Of a stretch of DNA of 34,172 bases, positions 15,519 to 26,060 are shown piece by piece. The position numbers and the translations under genes are program-made. The first letter of the stretch is position 1, and every line of letters begins with the position of its first letter. The stretch comes from Spirosomataceae bacterium (GTDB taxonomy: Bacteria > Bacteroidota > Bacteroidia > Cytophagales > Spirosomataceae), in contig JAKONH010000405.1 in assembly GCA_022702045.1 (NCBI GenBank), positions 1 through 34,172 on the forward strand, written 5' to 3'. The notes below the pieces were generated by a model, which saw only the letters and a list, made by a program, of their open reading frames with translations, was not told the origin of the DNA and ran no database searches.

Positions 15519-17930
15519 ATGCTCAGCAATTACCTCAAAATCGCCTGGCGCAACCTAATCAGGCACAAAGGTTACTCAGCCATCAACATCGGCGGCCTGG
15601 CTGTCGGTATGGCGGTAGCTATGCTGATCGGGCTGTGGATTTACGACGAACTATCGTACAACAAGTCGTTTCGGCACTACGACCGGATTGCGCAGATCAT
15701 GCAACACCAAACCGTCAATGGCCATGTCCTGACGCAGCAGATGATACCGATTCCGCTGGATGCGGAACTGCGCACGAACTACGGCGACGCCTTTGCGCAT
15801 CTGGCCATGGCTTTCTGGCAGGAGGATCGCATTCTCTCCTATGGCGACAAACACGTAACCCGCTCGGGGAATTACATGGGGGCTGAAATGCCCGAAATAC
15901 TCTCGCTCCAGATGCAGCAGGGCAGTCGGGCTGGGCTGAGCGACGTGCATTCAATCCTGTTGTCAGCCTCGACAGCAAAGGCGCTTTTCGGTGATGCCAA
16001 CCCGATGGGTCAACTCATCGACATCGATAGCCGGGCTAACCTGACCGTAACGGGCGTTTACGACGACTTGCCAGCAAACAGTGAGTTTCATGGCCTGACA
16101 TTCATTGCTCCCTGGGACCTGTTTGTGGCGACTCAACCCTGGGTGAGGCAATCGCGGGACAAACGCCGGTGGGATGACAATTCATTCCAGTTGTTTGCCC
16201 AATTGGCCGACAACACTGACCTGGAAACGGTCAGTGCCCGGATAAAAAACGCCAAACTAAACAACCTGTCGGCCGACGAGAAGCGGTTCAAGGCAGAGAT
16301 TTTTCTCCATCCCATGAGCGACTGGCGATTGTACTCAAACTGGGAAGAAGGCGTAAAAAAGGGTGGCTACAGCCAATACGTCCGGTTGTTTGCTATCATC
16401 AGTGTATTTGTGCTGTTACTGGCCTGTATCAATTTCATGAACCTCAGCACGGCCCGCTCCGAAAAACGGGCTAAAGAAGTCGGAATTCGCAAAGCAGTTG
16501 GGTCGGAGCGTCGTCAGTTAGTCAATCAATTCTTCAGCGAGTCGTTTCTGGTCGTTGTGTTGGCGTTCGTTGGCGCTGTGCTGCTGGTGTTGCTCCTACT
16601 GCCCTGGTTCAACACGGTAGCCGACAAGCAGCTGACGTTTCCCTGGACAACCGTTGCGTTCTGGCTGGCCTGTCTGGGCTTCATTACCGTTACTGGCCTG
16701 CTGGCGGGCAGCTATCCGGCCTTTTATCTTTCCTCCTTTCAGCCCATAAAAGTCCTGAAAGGAACCGGTTCGGCACTGCGATTCGGGTCTGGGCGACTAG
16801 CGACCGTACCGCGCAAGATGCTGGTGGTCGTTCAGTTTACTGTGTCCATTACGCTCATTATCGGGACCATCATCGTATACCGGCAGATTCAGCATACGCA
16901 GGACAGACCCACTGGGTACAACCGCACTGGCTTGTTGACGATGCAGATGACAACCCCGGCATTCTATGGCAAATACGACGTGCTACGTACCGAGCTGAAA
17001 AACGCAGGGCTCATCGAGGAGATGGCCGAATCGTCGAGTCCAATAACGGGTGTCTTCTCGGATGCAGGTGCGTTTAGCTGGCCGGGACAAGATCCTGGTG
17101 TCAGCGGTCAATTCGGGACCGTTTGGGTAACGCACGACTTTGGTAAAACCGTGGGCTGGCACGTCAAGGAAGGCCGTGATTTCTCACGGACGTTTTCGAC
17201 CGATTCATCCGCAATTCTCATCAACGAAGCCGCCGTTACATTTATGGGCTTGAAAAACCCGGTCGGTACGCTTGTTCACTGGGGACTGAAGAACAAGCAG
17301 TACCGTATTGCGGGGGTTGTTGGAAACGTACTGGCCAATTCACCCTATGACCCGGTCACACCGGTCTTTTACTTCATGGACTACAACAATGTCAACTGGA
17401 TCACGCTCAAACTCAACCCAAACCGCAGCGCCAGTCAAGCCATTACGGGTATCGAAGCTACGTTCAAAAAACACATTCCATCGGCCCCGTTCGACTACAG
17501 ATTTATCGATCAGGAGTTCGGCAAAAAATTCGCGTCGGAAGAACGTATTGGAAAGTTGGCCGGCGTTTTCTCCATTCTGGCTATTCTTATCTCCTGCCTG
17601 GGTCTGTTCGGGCTGGCGTCGTTCACAGCCGAGCAACGCACCAAAGAAATCGGCGTGCGCAAAGTGCTGGGTGCATCGGTGCTGAATCTGTGGGGCCTGC
17701 TCTCGAAAGATTTTGTGAGCCTGGTGCTCATCGCCTGCTTCATTGCATCGCCCATTGCCTGGTACTATCTGAATGAGTGGCTGTCGGATTACGCCTATCG
17801 CACCGAGCTGTCGTGGTGGATTTTCGTCGTCGCGGGACTAGGCGCACTGCTCATCACGCTGCTGACAGTGAGTTTCCAAAGCATCAAAGCCGCCCTGATG
17901 AATCCGGTTAGATCGCTTCGCTCCGAGTAA
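15519..17930 (+). CDS. ABC transporter permease, FtsX/MacB type (copy 6)
   Basis: 803 residues, starting MLSNYLKIAWRNLIRHKGYS. Helix 1 is at about 20-43, with the first periplasmic domain to about 285. The first FtsX domain carries LLACINFMNLSTARSEKRAK and KEVGIRKAVGS (319-329). The second has CLGLFGLASFTAEQRTKEIG, then GASVLNLWGLLSKDF, where most paralogues read SIVALLSKDF. The end is NPVRSLRSE, Arg for the usual Lys. It is followed after 57 bp by the next permease, with a repeat element in the gap. Its second periplasmic domain (about 440-675) includes a Gly- and Ser-rich stretch near its start that I did not see in the neighbours. Confidence 0.95.
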   Translation: MLSNYLKIAWRNLIRHKGYSAINIGGLAVGMAVAMLIGLWIYDELSYNKSFRHYDRIAQIMQHQTVNGHVLTQQMIPIPLDAELRTNYGDAFAHLAMAFWQEDRILSYGDKHVTRSGNYMGAEMPEILSLQMQQGSRAGLSDVHSILLSASTAKALFGDANPMGQLIDIDSRANLTVTGVYDDLPANSEFHGLTFIAPWDLFVATQPWVRQSRDKRRWDDNSFQLFAQLADNTDLETVSARIKNAKLNNLSADEKRFKAEIFLHPMSDWRLYSNWEEGVKKGGYSQYVRLFAIISVFVLLLACINFMNLSTARSEKRAKEVGIRKAVGSERRQLVNQFFSESFLVVVLAFVGAVLLVLLLLPWFNTVADKQLTFPWTTVAFWLACLGFITVTGLLAGSYPAFYLSSFQPIKVLKGTGSALRFGSGRLATVPRKMLVVVQFTVSITLIIGTIIVYRQIQHTQDRPTGYNRTGLLTMQMTTPAFYGKYDVLRTELKNAGLIEEMAESSSPITGVFSDAGAFSWPGQDPGVSGQFGTVWVTHDFGKTVGWHVKEGRDFSRTFSTDSSAILINEAAVTFMGLKNPVGTLVHWGLKNKQYRIAGVVGNVLANSPYDPVTPVFYFMDYNNVNWITLKLNPNRSASQAITGIEATFKKHIPSAPFDYRFIDQEFGKKFASEERIGKLAGVFSILAILISCLGLFGLASFTAEQRTKEIGVRKVLGASVLNLWGLLSKDFVSLVLIACFIASPIAWYYLNEWLSDYAYRTELSWWIFVVAGLGALLITLLTVSFQSIKAALMNPVRSLRSE

Positions 17931-17944
17931 AGCTGCTCTCTCGT

Positions 17945-17971
17945 ATAAGCCGCAAACCCTTTCGGCTCTAC
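17945..17971 (+). repeat. Short intergenic element, copy D (27 bp)
   Basis: Same length and same ends (ATAAGCCGC, CGGCTCTAC) as 15472-15498, but with the interior AAACCCTTT, which links it to the 28-bp repeats at 9639 and 15386. It lies 16 bp before the permease start at 17988. Confidence 0.65.
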
Positions 17972-17987
17972 ATCAACCATCACGATC

Positions 17988-20411
17988 ATGCTAGCCAACT
18001 ATCTCAAAATCGCCTGGCGCACCCTCTGGAAAGACAAGACCTTTTCGCTGATCAACATTGGCGGGCTGGCGGTAGGGTTAGCAATAGCGCTGCTGATTAT
18101 TCAGTATGTACGGTTCGAACTGAGCTACGAACATGACAATCCGCAGGCAAGTCGGCTGGTGCGCCTGACCATGGATTACCTGAATGGTGACGCCGTGAAT
18201 GTACAGGACACCGAAACGCACCCACCGCTGGGGCCCAGAGCCAAACGCGAACTGAAAGAGGTTGTTAACTACACCCGCGCCTATCCAATCAGTGAGCCAA
18301 CAATAACCATTCAGGTTGGGAACACCTATCATCTGGTAGAGCGCGTTTTTGCGGTCGACTCGTCGTTCTTTTCGCTGTTCAACTATGCCCTGCTGCGTGG
18401 AAGCCGGACAGCGCTTTTCACCCGGCATCGTCAGGCTGTTCTGACGGAATCAATGGCGCGGACGTATTTCAACACGCTTGACGTGGTAGGCAAAACATTG
18501 ACGATTGCCCAATCAAAGGGAAACGTACTGATCGACATCGTAGGCGTAATACCCGACAGCCCGGTCAATACGCACCTGAAAGTCAACATGCTGCTCTCCT
18601 ACCCCACTATGCTGACTGAGTTTGGCGAAACGGAAAACAACTGGGACGGCAACAACACACTCACTTATGTACAGTTAGCGGAGAAGGTTCGGTATGAAGA
18701 TTTCGACCATTCGTTGGCAGCATTCAACAACCGGTTGCACGCGGAAAAACGACTGTTGCACGAGCGGATTATCGGTCAGCCAATACGTGACATTCATTTG
18801 TATTCGCACAAAACGTTTGAGGTAGACCCGAACGGCGACGCACGGTCGGTCTATTTCCTGCTGAGCGTAGCCCTGCTCGTCCTGTTCAGCGCGGTGGTCA
18901 ATTACGTTAACCTAACTACCGCCAAGGCACTCGACCGGGCGCGGGAGATGGGCCTGCGTAAAGTCGTGGGGTCGACCCAAACGCAGATCCGAACGCAGGT
19001 ATTTACCGAAACCATTCTGATCAATGTTACCGCTGGAGTCCTGTCACTTATCCTGATTGCTCTTCTGGAGCCCGTATTTGCGCAGGTGGCCGGCTTACCC
19101 GACGGATTCAGCGTATTTGGCGACGCCTTCTTCTGGCTTAGCACCGGGGCCTTTCTGCTGCTGAGCACGGCGTTATCGGGTTTTTATCCGGCGTTCGTTC
19201 TATCTTCGTTCAAACCGGTTACTGTGCTGAAGGGCAGTTTCGCCCGCTCCATTAACGGAGCAACGCTTCGTAAATCACTGGTTATTTTTCAGTTTACGAT
19301 TACCCTGATACTGTTGGTGCAGACGTTCGCCGTTTACCAGCAGGTAGCGTTTTTACGGAAGCAGGACTTGGGGGTCAGCCTCGACCGAACGCTGGTGGTA
19401 AGGGCTCCTGTAAAGAGTAGCGCTACCCATCATAGCCAGTTTCGGCAAACGTTGCTCAGTCAGGCGCGGGTAAAGGCGGTTTCGTTTTCCAGCACGGTAC
19501 CGGGCCTGGGTACCGTTCAGCTGAGTTCTACGACGGGCATCAACCTGACCGACACGCAGGAAAAAACAACCTATAATTATTACCTGACCGGCATTGATAC
19601 GTCGTTCATCGATCTGATGGGTCTTCGCTTACTGGCCGGCAGAAACTTCGATTCACTCATTCCGTCAGCCCTGACTGATACGACGGATCGACAACTGATT
19701 GTTAACGAAGAAGTCTTACGGTTGTGGGGTATTCCGTCACCCCGCGAGGCCATTGGCCGAAAAGTCACTCTCTGGGGCCGTCAGGCGATGATTCGCGGGG
19801 TAGTTACTAACTACCACTACGAATCGCCAAAAGCCAGTTACATCCCCATTATCCATTTGTATTCACCCGAGTTCGACTCGTTTGCCAGTGTGAAATTTTC
19901 GGGCGGGCAAGCGGACGAGCAACTGGCTATATTGAAGAAAGCCTACGAAGCCAGTTTTCCCCATTCGCCCTTCAGTTATTTTTTCATGGACAGCGAGTAC
20001 GATAAGCAGTACAAGGCGGACGACCGTTTTCAACAGGTATTTGGCGCGCTGACGGGTTTCGCCATGCTGATCTCCTGCCTGGGCCTGTTCGGACTGGCTA
20101 CGTTTACGGTGGCCAAGCGCACCAAGGAAATTGGCATTCGTAAGGTGATCGGTGCCAGTACTGCGAATCTGCTGGTGTTACTTTCGAAAGACTTTATCCG
20201 GACGGTATTGATCGCTATCCTGATTGGTCTGCCTGTCACGTATCTGCTGGTCAGAAACTGGCTGGCCGGTTATGCCGCCCGCATTGAGTTGAGCTGGTGG
20301 CTGTTTGCGGCCCCGTCTCTGTTCATCATGCTGCTGGTCATCGTGTCGATCAGTGGAAAAACAATGGCTACAGCGCTGATGAATCCGGTCAAGTCGTTAC
20401 GTTCCGAGTAG
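17988..20411 (+). CDS. ABC transporter permease, FtsX/MacB type (copy 7)
   Basis: 807 residues, starting MLANYLKIAWRTLWKDKTFS. The first FtsX domain has VVNYVNLTTAKALDRAREMG with REMGLRKVVGS (319-329). The second has CLGLFGLATFTVAKRTKEIG followed by IRKVIGASTANLLVLL. The final helix region is unusual: in place of the common SFQSIRAALVNP it reads SISGKTMATALMNPVKSLRS, although the 97-residue tail length is kept. It therefore escaped the sequence homogenisation seen in most tails. Gaps of 57 bp before and 25 bp after make co-transcription with both neighbours likely. Confidence 0.95.
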   Translation: MLANYLKIAWRTLWKDKTFSLINIGGLAVGLAIALLIIQYVRFELSYEHDNPQASRLVRLTMDYLNGDAVNVQDTETHPPLGPRAKRELKEVVNYTRAYPISEPTITIQVGNTYHLVERVFAVDSSFFSLFNYALLRGSRTALFTRHRQAVLTESMARTYFNTLDVVGKTLTIAQSKGNVLIDIVGVIPDSPVNTHLKVNMLLSYPTMLTEFGETENNWDGNNTLTYVQLAEKVRYEDFDHSLAAFNNRLHAEKRLLHERIIGQPIRDIHLYSHKTFEVDPNGDARSVYFLLSVALLVLFSAVVNYVNLTTAKALDRAREMGLRKVVGSTQTQIRTQVFTETILINVTAGVLSLILIALLEPVFAQVAGLPDGFSVFGDAFFWLSTGAFLLLSTALSGFYPAFVLSSFKPVTVLKGSFARSINGATLRKSLVIFQFTITLILLVQTFAVYQQVAFLRKQDLGVSLDRTLVVRAPVKSSATHHSQFRQTLLSQARVKAVSFSSTVPGLGTVQLSSTTGINLTDTQEKTTYNYYLTGIDTSFIDLMGLRLLAGRNFDSLIPSALTDTTDRQLIVNEEVLRLWGIPSPREAIGRKVTLWGRQAMIRGVVTNYHYESPKASYIPIIHLYSPEFDSFASVKFSGGQADEQLAILKKAYEASFPHSPFSYFFMDSEYDKQYKADDRFQQVFGALTGFAMLISCLGLFGLATFTVAKRTKEIGIRKVIGASTANLLVLLSKDFIRTVLIAILIGLPVTYLLVRNWLAGYAARIELSWWLFAAPSLFIMLLVIVSISGKTMATALMNPVKSLRSE

Positions 20412-20436
20412 AGCCCACCCATCAATTCTTACAATC

Positions 20437-22797
20437 ATGCTGACTAGCTACGTCAAGATTACCGTACGAAATTTGTGGCGCAACAAACTGTACTCCGCCC
20501 TGAACATCGGTGGACTGGCGCTGGGCATGGCCATCAGCATGCTGATGCTGCTTTACGTCGTACACGAGTACAATTACGACCGCTTTCACCCGAAGGCGCA
20601 GCAGACAGTTCGCATGACGATCGAGCAGGAACGCGATGGGATGCATCTTAACTCAGTAGCCGTATCGTTTACGGTGAGTGATCGGATCAAGCGTCAGGTA
20701 CCGCACGTGGAGCAAATGACCCGGCTGATTTCCAGCGACTGGCAGGGAAAAGACATTGTCCGTTATCAGAATCAGCAGTTCTTTATTAAAGACATTGTAT
20801 ACGCCGATTCGTCGTTCTTCGACTTTTTCGCTTTTCCGATGAAACAGGGCAACGGTCGGCTGGCCCTTTCCCAGCCTGGCTCTGTTATTCTGACCGAATC
20901 ACTGGCTCGTAAATTTTTCGGTCACGCCGATGCACTGGGCAAGACAATACTCTTCAACAACAAGCATCGGCTTACCGTGGCTGGTATTATGCATGATCTA
21001 CCATCGAACACGGCGTTCACATTTCCAATGCTGATTGCGACCAGCAGTTTCAGGCAGCTTGCCCCTGCCTGGCGATGGGAAACGGCCCCCGAAGGTGAGA
21101 CATACTTCCGACTGAGCCCTCAATTTACCAGTCAGCAGTTTGCGTCATTTCTTAATAAGCACGTCAAGCTTTCTGAGGATCCAAAAACGAAAACGTCTGC
21201 CCTCATTGACCCACTGACCAGTATGCACATTGGTGGTAATGTCACGAATTCTACGGTCGGCAGCTATGTTCAAACGTTTCTCTGGATCGGTATCAGCGTT
21301 TTGTTGCTGGCACTAATCAACTATATGAATCTGACCACAGCGCGCGCTACGGTGCGGGCTAAAGAAGTCAGTATGCGGAAAGTGTTGGGGGGCGATCAAG
21401 GGGCGCTCGTCAGCCAGTTCTTTATCGAATCGGCCTTCGTCAGTGTGCTATCGTTTTGCCTGGGCGTCGGTTTGATGCTCCTGCTCAAAGACCCATTCCT
21501 CAGCCTGATCGACGCCAAAATAGATCAGGATTTTCTTGTCAGTTCGTTCTCGCTGCTGACGCTGACGGGTATTCTGCTGATGAGTATTCTGGTATCAGGT
21601 AGCTATCCGGCCTTTGTGCTGTCCCGCTTTTCGCCGATTAACATACTGAAAGGTCAAATCAGTCTACCCGGAAACCTGTCTGTTCGGCAGGTACTGGTCG
21701 TCTTTCAGTTCGTGGTATCAATAACGCTGATCTTTTGTACGGTCGTGGCGCAGCGGCAACTCCGGTATATGCAGACCAAAGATTTAGGCCTGAATGTCGA
21801 TCAGGTGATAGGTATCTCATTAAGTAAATCGCTGGGAGTACATTATAGCAGCTTCCGGCAGGATATACTGGCGCAAAGCGGAGTCGAGCGAATTGCAACC
21901 AGTGCGATGGCTTTTTATAACGGCGGCTTTAACGTCTGGGCAGTGAAGACGAATAAGATGCAAAAACCCATCACACTAACAGGTTTGAGTGTCGACAGTT
22001 CTTTTGTACCGACGCTCAGGTTACGCTGGAAAAATCCACCGCAGGACGTGACAGCGGGGCAGGTGTTTATCAACGAAATGGCCGCCAAAGAGCTGGGCAT
22101 TGCCAAGAATCCACTGGGGCAGGTATTAACTATTGGTACTATGCAGCAAGAGGTGCGCGGGGTAGTTGAAGATTTTCACACGAGTTCGGTAAAGAACCCG
22201 ATCCAACCCACCTTACTGCTGGTTAGCCCCGATACCAGCCAAACATTCGCAGACTACAATGGTACTTTGTATGTCCGGTTTCGAAAAGGAACTGACCTGC
22301 AACAACAGGTCAAGGCTATTGACCAAATCGTTCAGAAACACGCACCTGATTCTCCTTTCGATTATTATTTTCTCGACGATGCCTTTAACCGCCTTTTTCA
22401 GACGGAACAGCGACTGGCTAATGTGCTGAACGTATTTACGACTGCGGGTATTCTGATTGCCTGTCTGGGTCTATTCGGTCTGGTCGCTTTTGCCGCCGAG
22501 CGCCGGACAAAAGAAATCGGGATTCGAAAAGTGCTGGGTGCGTCGGTTAGCAGCCTTGTCGGTATGCTGTCGAAAGACTTTCTGAAACTGGTAGCGCTGG
22601 CGATACTCATTGCCTGCCCAATAGCCTGGTACACAATGAATGAGTGGCTTCAAGCGTACGCGTACCGGATTACGATCGACTGGTGGCTGTTCGTACTTGT
22701 CGGAACGCTGGCCTTGGGCATCGCTTTCCTGACGGTCAGCTACCAAAGCATTCGAGCCGCGCTGGTTAACCCCATCAAGTCGTTGCGGAGCGAGTAG
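20437..22797 (+). CDS. ABC transporter permease, FtsX/MacB type (copy 8)
   Basis: 786 residues, the shortest complete copy. It begins MLTSYVKITVRNLWRNKLYS. The first FtsX domain has LALINYMNLTTARATVRAKE and KEVSMRKVLGG (309-319), with Ser in place of the central Gly as in copy 4. The second half has CLGLFGLVAFAAERRTKEIG and ends NPIKSLRSE. The first periplasmic domain (about 45-270) is shorter than in the others, which accounts for most of the length difference. Last gene of its block; a T-run and an inverted repeat follow directly. Confidence 0.95.
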   Translation: MLTSYVKITVRNLWRNKLYSALNIGGLALGMAISMLMLLYVVHEYNYDRFHPKAQQTVRMTIEQERDGMHLNSVAVSFTVSDRIKRQVPHVEQMTRLISSDWQGKDIVRYQNQQFFIKDIVYADSSFFDFFAFPMKQGNGRLALSQPGSVILTESLARKFFGHADALGKTILFNNKHRLTVAGIMHDLPSNTAFTFPMLIATSSFRQLAPAWRWETAPEGETYFRLSPQFTSQQFASFLNKHVKLSEDPKTKTSALIDPLTSMHIGGNVTNSTVGSYVQTFLWIGISVLLLALINYMNLTTARATVRAKEVSMRKVLGGDQGALVSQFFIESAFVSVLSFCLGVGLMLLLKDPFLSLIDAKIDQDFLVSSFSLLTLTGILLMSILVSGSYPAFVLSRFSPINILKGQISLPGNLSVRQVLVVFQFVVSITLIFCTVVAQRQLRYMQTKDLGLNVDQVIGISLSKSLGVHYSSFRQDILAQSGVERIATSAMAFYNGGFNVWAVKTNKMQKPITLTGLSVDSSFVPTLRLRWKNPPQDVTAGQVFINEMAAKELGIAKNPLGQVLTIGTMQQEVRGVVEDFHTSSVKNPIQPTLLLVSPDTSQTFADYNGTLYVRFRKGTDLQQQVKAIDQIVQKHAPDSPFDYYFLDDAFNRLFQTEQRLANVLNVFTTAGILIACLGLFGLVAFAAERRTKEIGIRKVLGASVSSLVGMLSKDFLKLVALAILIACPIAWYTMNEWLQAYAYRITIDWWLFVLVGTLALGIAFLTVSYQSIRAALVNPIKSLRSE

Positions 22798-22801
22798 CGC
22801 G

Positions 22802-22906
22802 TTTTTTTTGACAGGATTACAGGATAAACAGGATGCGCAACCAGACCAGTTAGCTTCGCTGGTAAAAGTAGCGTATCCGTAATCCTGAAAATCCTGTTCA
22901 TTCTGT
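22802..22906. repeat. Imperfect inverted repeat built from AATCCTGT units
   Basis: Eight T residues (22802-22809) are followed by ACAGGATTACAGGATAAACA and GGAT (22811-22834). The opposite orientation, AATCCTGAAAATCCTGTTCA then TTCTGT, is at 22881-22906. Inside the loop ACCAG and CTGGT form a smaller stem. The arms consist of short repeated ATCCTGT-like units. It may act as a terminator for the permease operon and resembles dispersed intergenic repeats seen in many Bacteroidota. Confidence 0.55.
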
Positions 22907-22933
22907 TGAAAAGTTAATAGCCCTGTAATTTTT

Positions 22934-22941
22934 TACTTTTG
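22934..22941 (+). promoter_or_regulatory. Candidate -7 element for the yjdM-like gene
   Basis: TACTTTTG fits TAnnTTTG exactly, 23 bp before the ATG at 22965. The nearest upstream TTG (22906-22908) is 25 bp away, longer than ideal. Confidence 0.45.
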
Positions 22942-22964
22942 CGGTCAATTAAACAAGCCCTATC

Positions 22965-23303
22965 ATGACCGTACTTGCTCCGTGCCCACTGTGCCAATCC
23001 ACCTATACATATGCCTTGGACAACCTGCTGGTGTGTCCCGAATGTGGCCACGAATGGAATCCGGCTGACGAGCAGACTGCCGACGATTCGCGCATCGTCA
23101 AAGACGCTAACGGCAATACGCTTCAAAATGGCGACACCGTAGTGACTATAAAGAATCTACCCGTAAAAGGGTCGGCGCAGGGTATCAAAGCAGGCACCAA
23201 AGTGAAAAACATTCGTCTGGTCGACAGCGACCACAACATCGACTGCAAGATTGATGGCTTCGGCGCCATGGCCCTCAAGTCAGAATTTGTTAAGAAAGCG
23301 TAA
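22965..23303 (+). CDS. yjdM: YjdM/PhnA-family zinc-ribbon protein
   Basis: 112 residues, the normal family length. An N-terminal zinc ribbon holds two Cys pairs, CPLC (about 7-10) and CPEC (about 24-27, followed by GHEW). The PhnA domain follows, with [20 protein letters not shown] and an end [16 protein letters not shown]. The family was once linked to phosphonate use, but YjdM itself has no established enzymatic role. It is cytosolic. It has its own -7-like box and a shared terminator with the converging katG, so it is a single-gene unit sitting between permease blocks with no obvious functional tie to them. Confidence 0.92.
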   Translation: MTVLAPCPLCQSTYTYALDNLLVCPECGHEWNPADEQTADDSRIVKDANGNTLQNGDTVVTIKNLPVKGSAQGIKAGTKVKNIRLVDSDHNIDCKIDGFGAMALKSEFVKKA

Positions 23304-23317
23304 TCTGTAGATTCGCA

Positions 23318-23334
23318 AGATGTTGCGGCTCTAC
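23318..23334 (+). repeat. Short intergenic element, copy E (17 bp)
   Basis: AGATGTTGCGGCTCTAC is identical to 15482-15498. Here it lies 15 bp after the yjdM stop codon, away from any permease start. Confidence 0.6.
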
Positions 23335-23359
23335 ACATGGCAAATCACTAAAAATAGAT

Positions 23360-23385
23360 AAGGCCGCCCCAAACGGGGCGGCCTT
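23360..23385 (-). terminator. Strong terminator, probably bidirectional
   Basis: AAGGCCGCCCC (23360-23370) pairs perfectly with GGGGCGGCCTT (23375-23385) over an AAAC loop, an 11-bp GC-rich stem. On the minus strand a T-rich stretch follows after a few bases, so it terminates katG. It may also stop transcription from yjdM. Confidence 0.88.
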
Positions 23386-23409
23386 AATACTACCATCCAC
23401 ACTAGTTAA

Positions 23410-25800
<2,391 letters not shown>

Positions 25801-25906
25801 TTGATTTGTTTTATTATTACATATATAATATCTATATATTCAATTAGTAAGCTAACGATCCTACAGTACAGATGCGCTACCCGCTGACTACTAATCGGTT
25901 AGTTAC
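25801..25906. other. AT-rich part of the katG/permease divergent region
   Basis: The 356 bp between katG and the permease at 26061 has no gene I can support. Its middle (25801-25856) is strongly AT-rich, with runs such as TTTATTATTACATATATAAT, probably bendable or easily melted DNA. The katG promoter lies to its left, the palindromic operator sites and the permease promoter to its right. Confidence 0.6.
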
Positions 25907-25944
25907 TGTCCGCTTTAGCTAGCTACTTCGTCCATTAATGGACA
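25907..25944. promoter_or_regulatory. Palindromic operator/enhancer (site set 3)
   Basis: The proximal site (25929-25944) is CGTCCATTAATGGACA, with perfect GTCCAT/ATGGAC arms around TA. A degraded distal site (25907-25922) keeps TGTCC on one side only; its centre is 22 bp away, close to the 21 bp of the other two sets. The set lies 117-154 bp before the permease start at 26061. Confidence 0.6.
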
Positions 25945-25999
25945 TATTTCTGCATATGGAATACTAGCAACCTACTATCAATCAACAATTTAACTTTTT

Positions 26000-26015
26000 C
26001 GGTACACACTTTGGT
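26000..26015 (+). promoter_or_regulatory. Candidate -24/-12-like promoter
   Basis: CGGTACACACTTTGGT fits TGGCACG-N4-TTGCW spacing, with GG at -24 and TTG at -15 to -13, but has G at -12. Its GG is centred 65 bp from the proximal palindrome centre. The predicted start near 26026 gives a leader of about 35 bases. It resembles the element at 12921. Confidence 0.4.
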
Positions 26016-26060
26016 CACTATGCTTTCGATTTACCTGATCACGCTTAACCGACGATATGT

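Noticed and set aside
26020-26060. Short out-of-frame start at 26020 encoding MLSIYLITLNRR, resembling a permease N-terminus
   Set aside because: It is out of frame with the permease, lies before the predicted transcription start near 26026, and the similarity is too short to call a relic or leader peptide.
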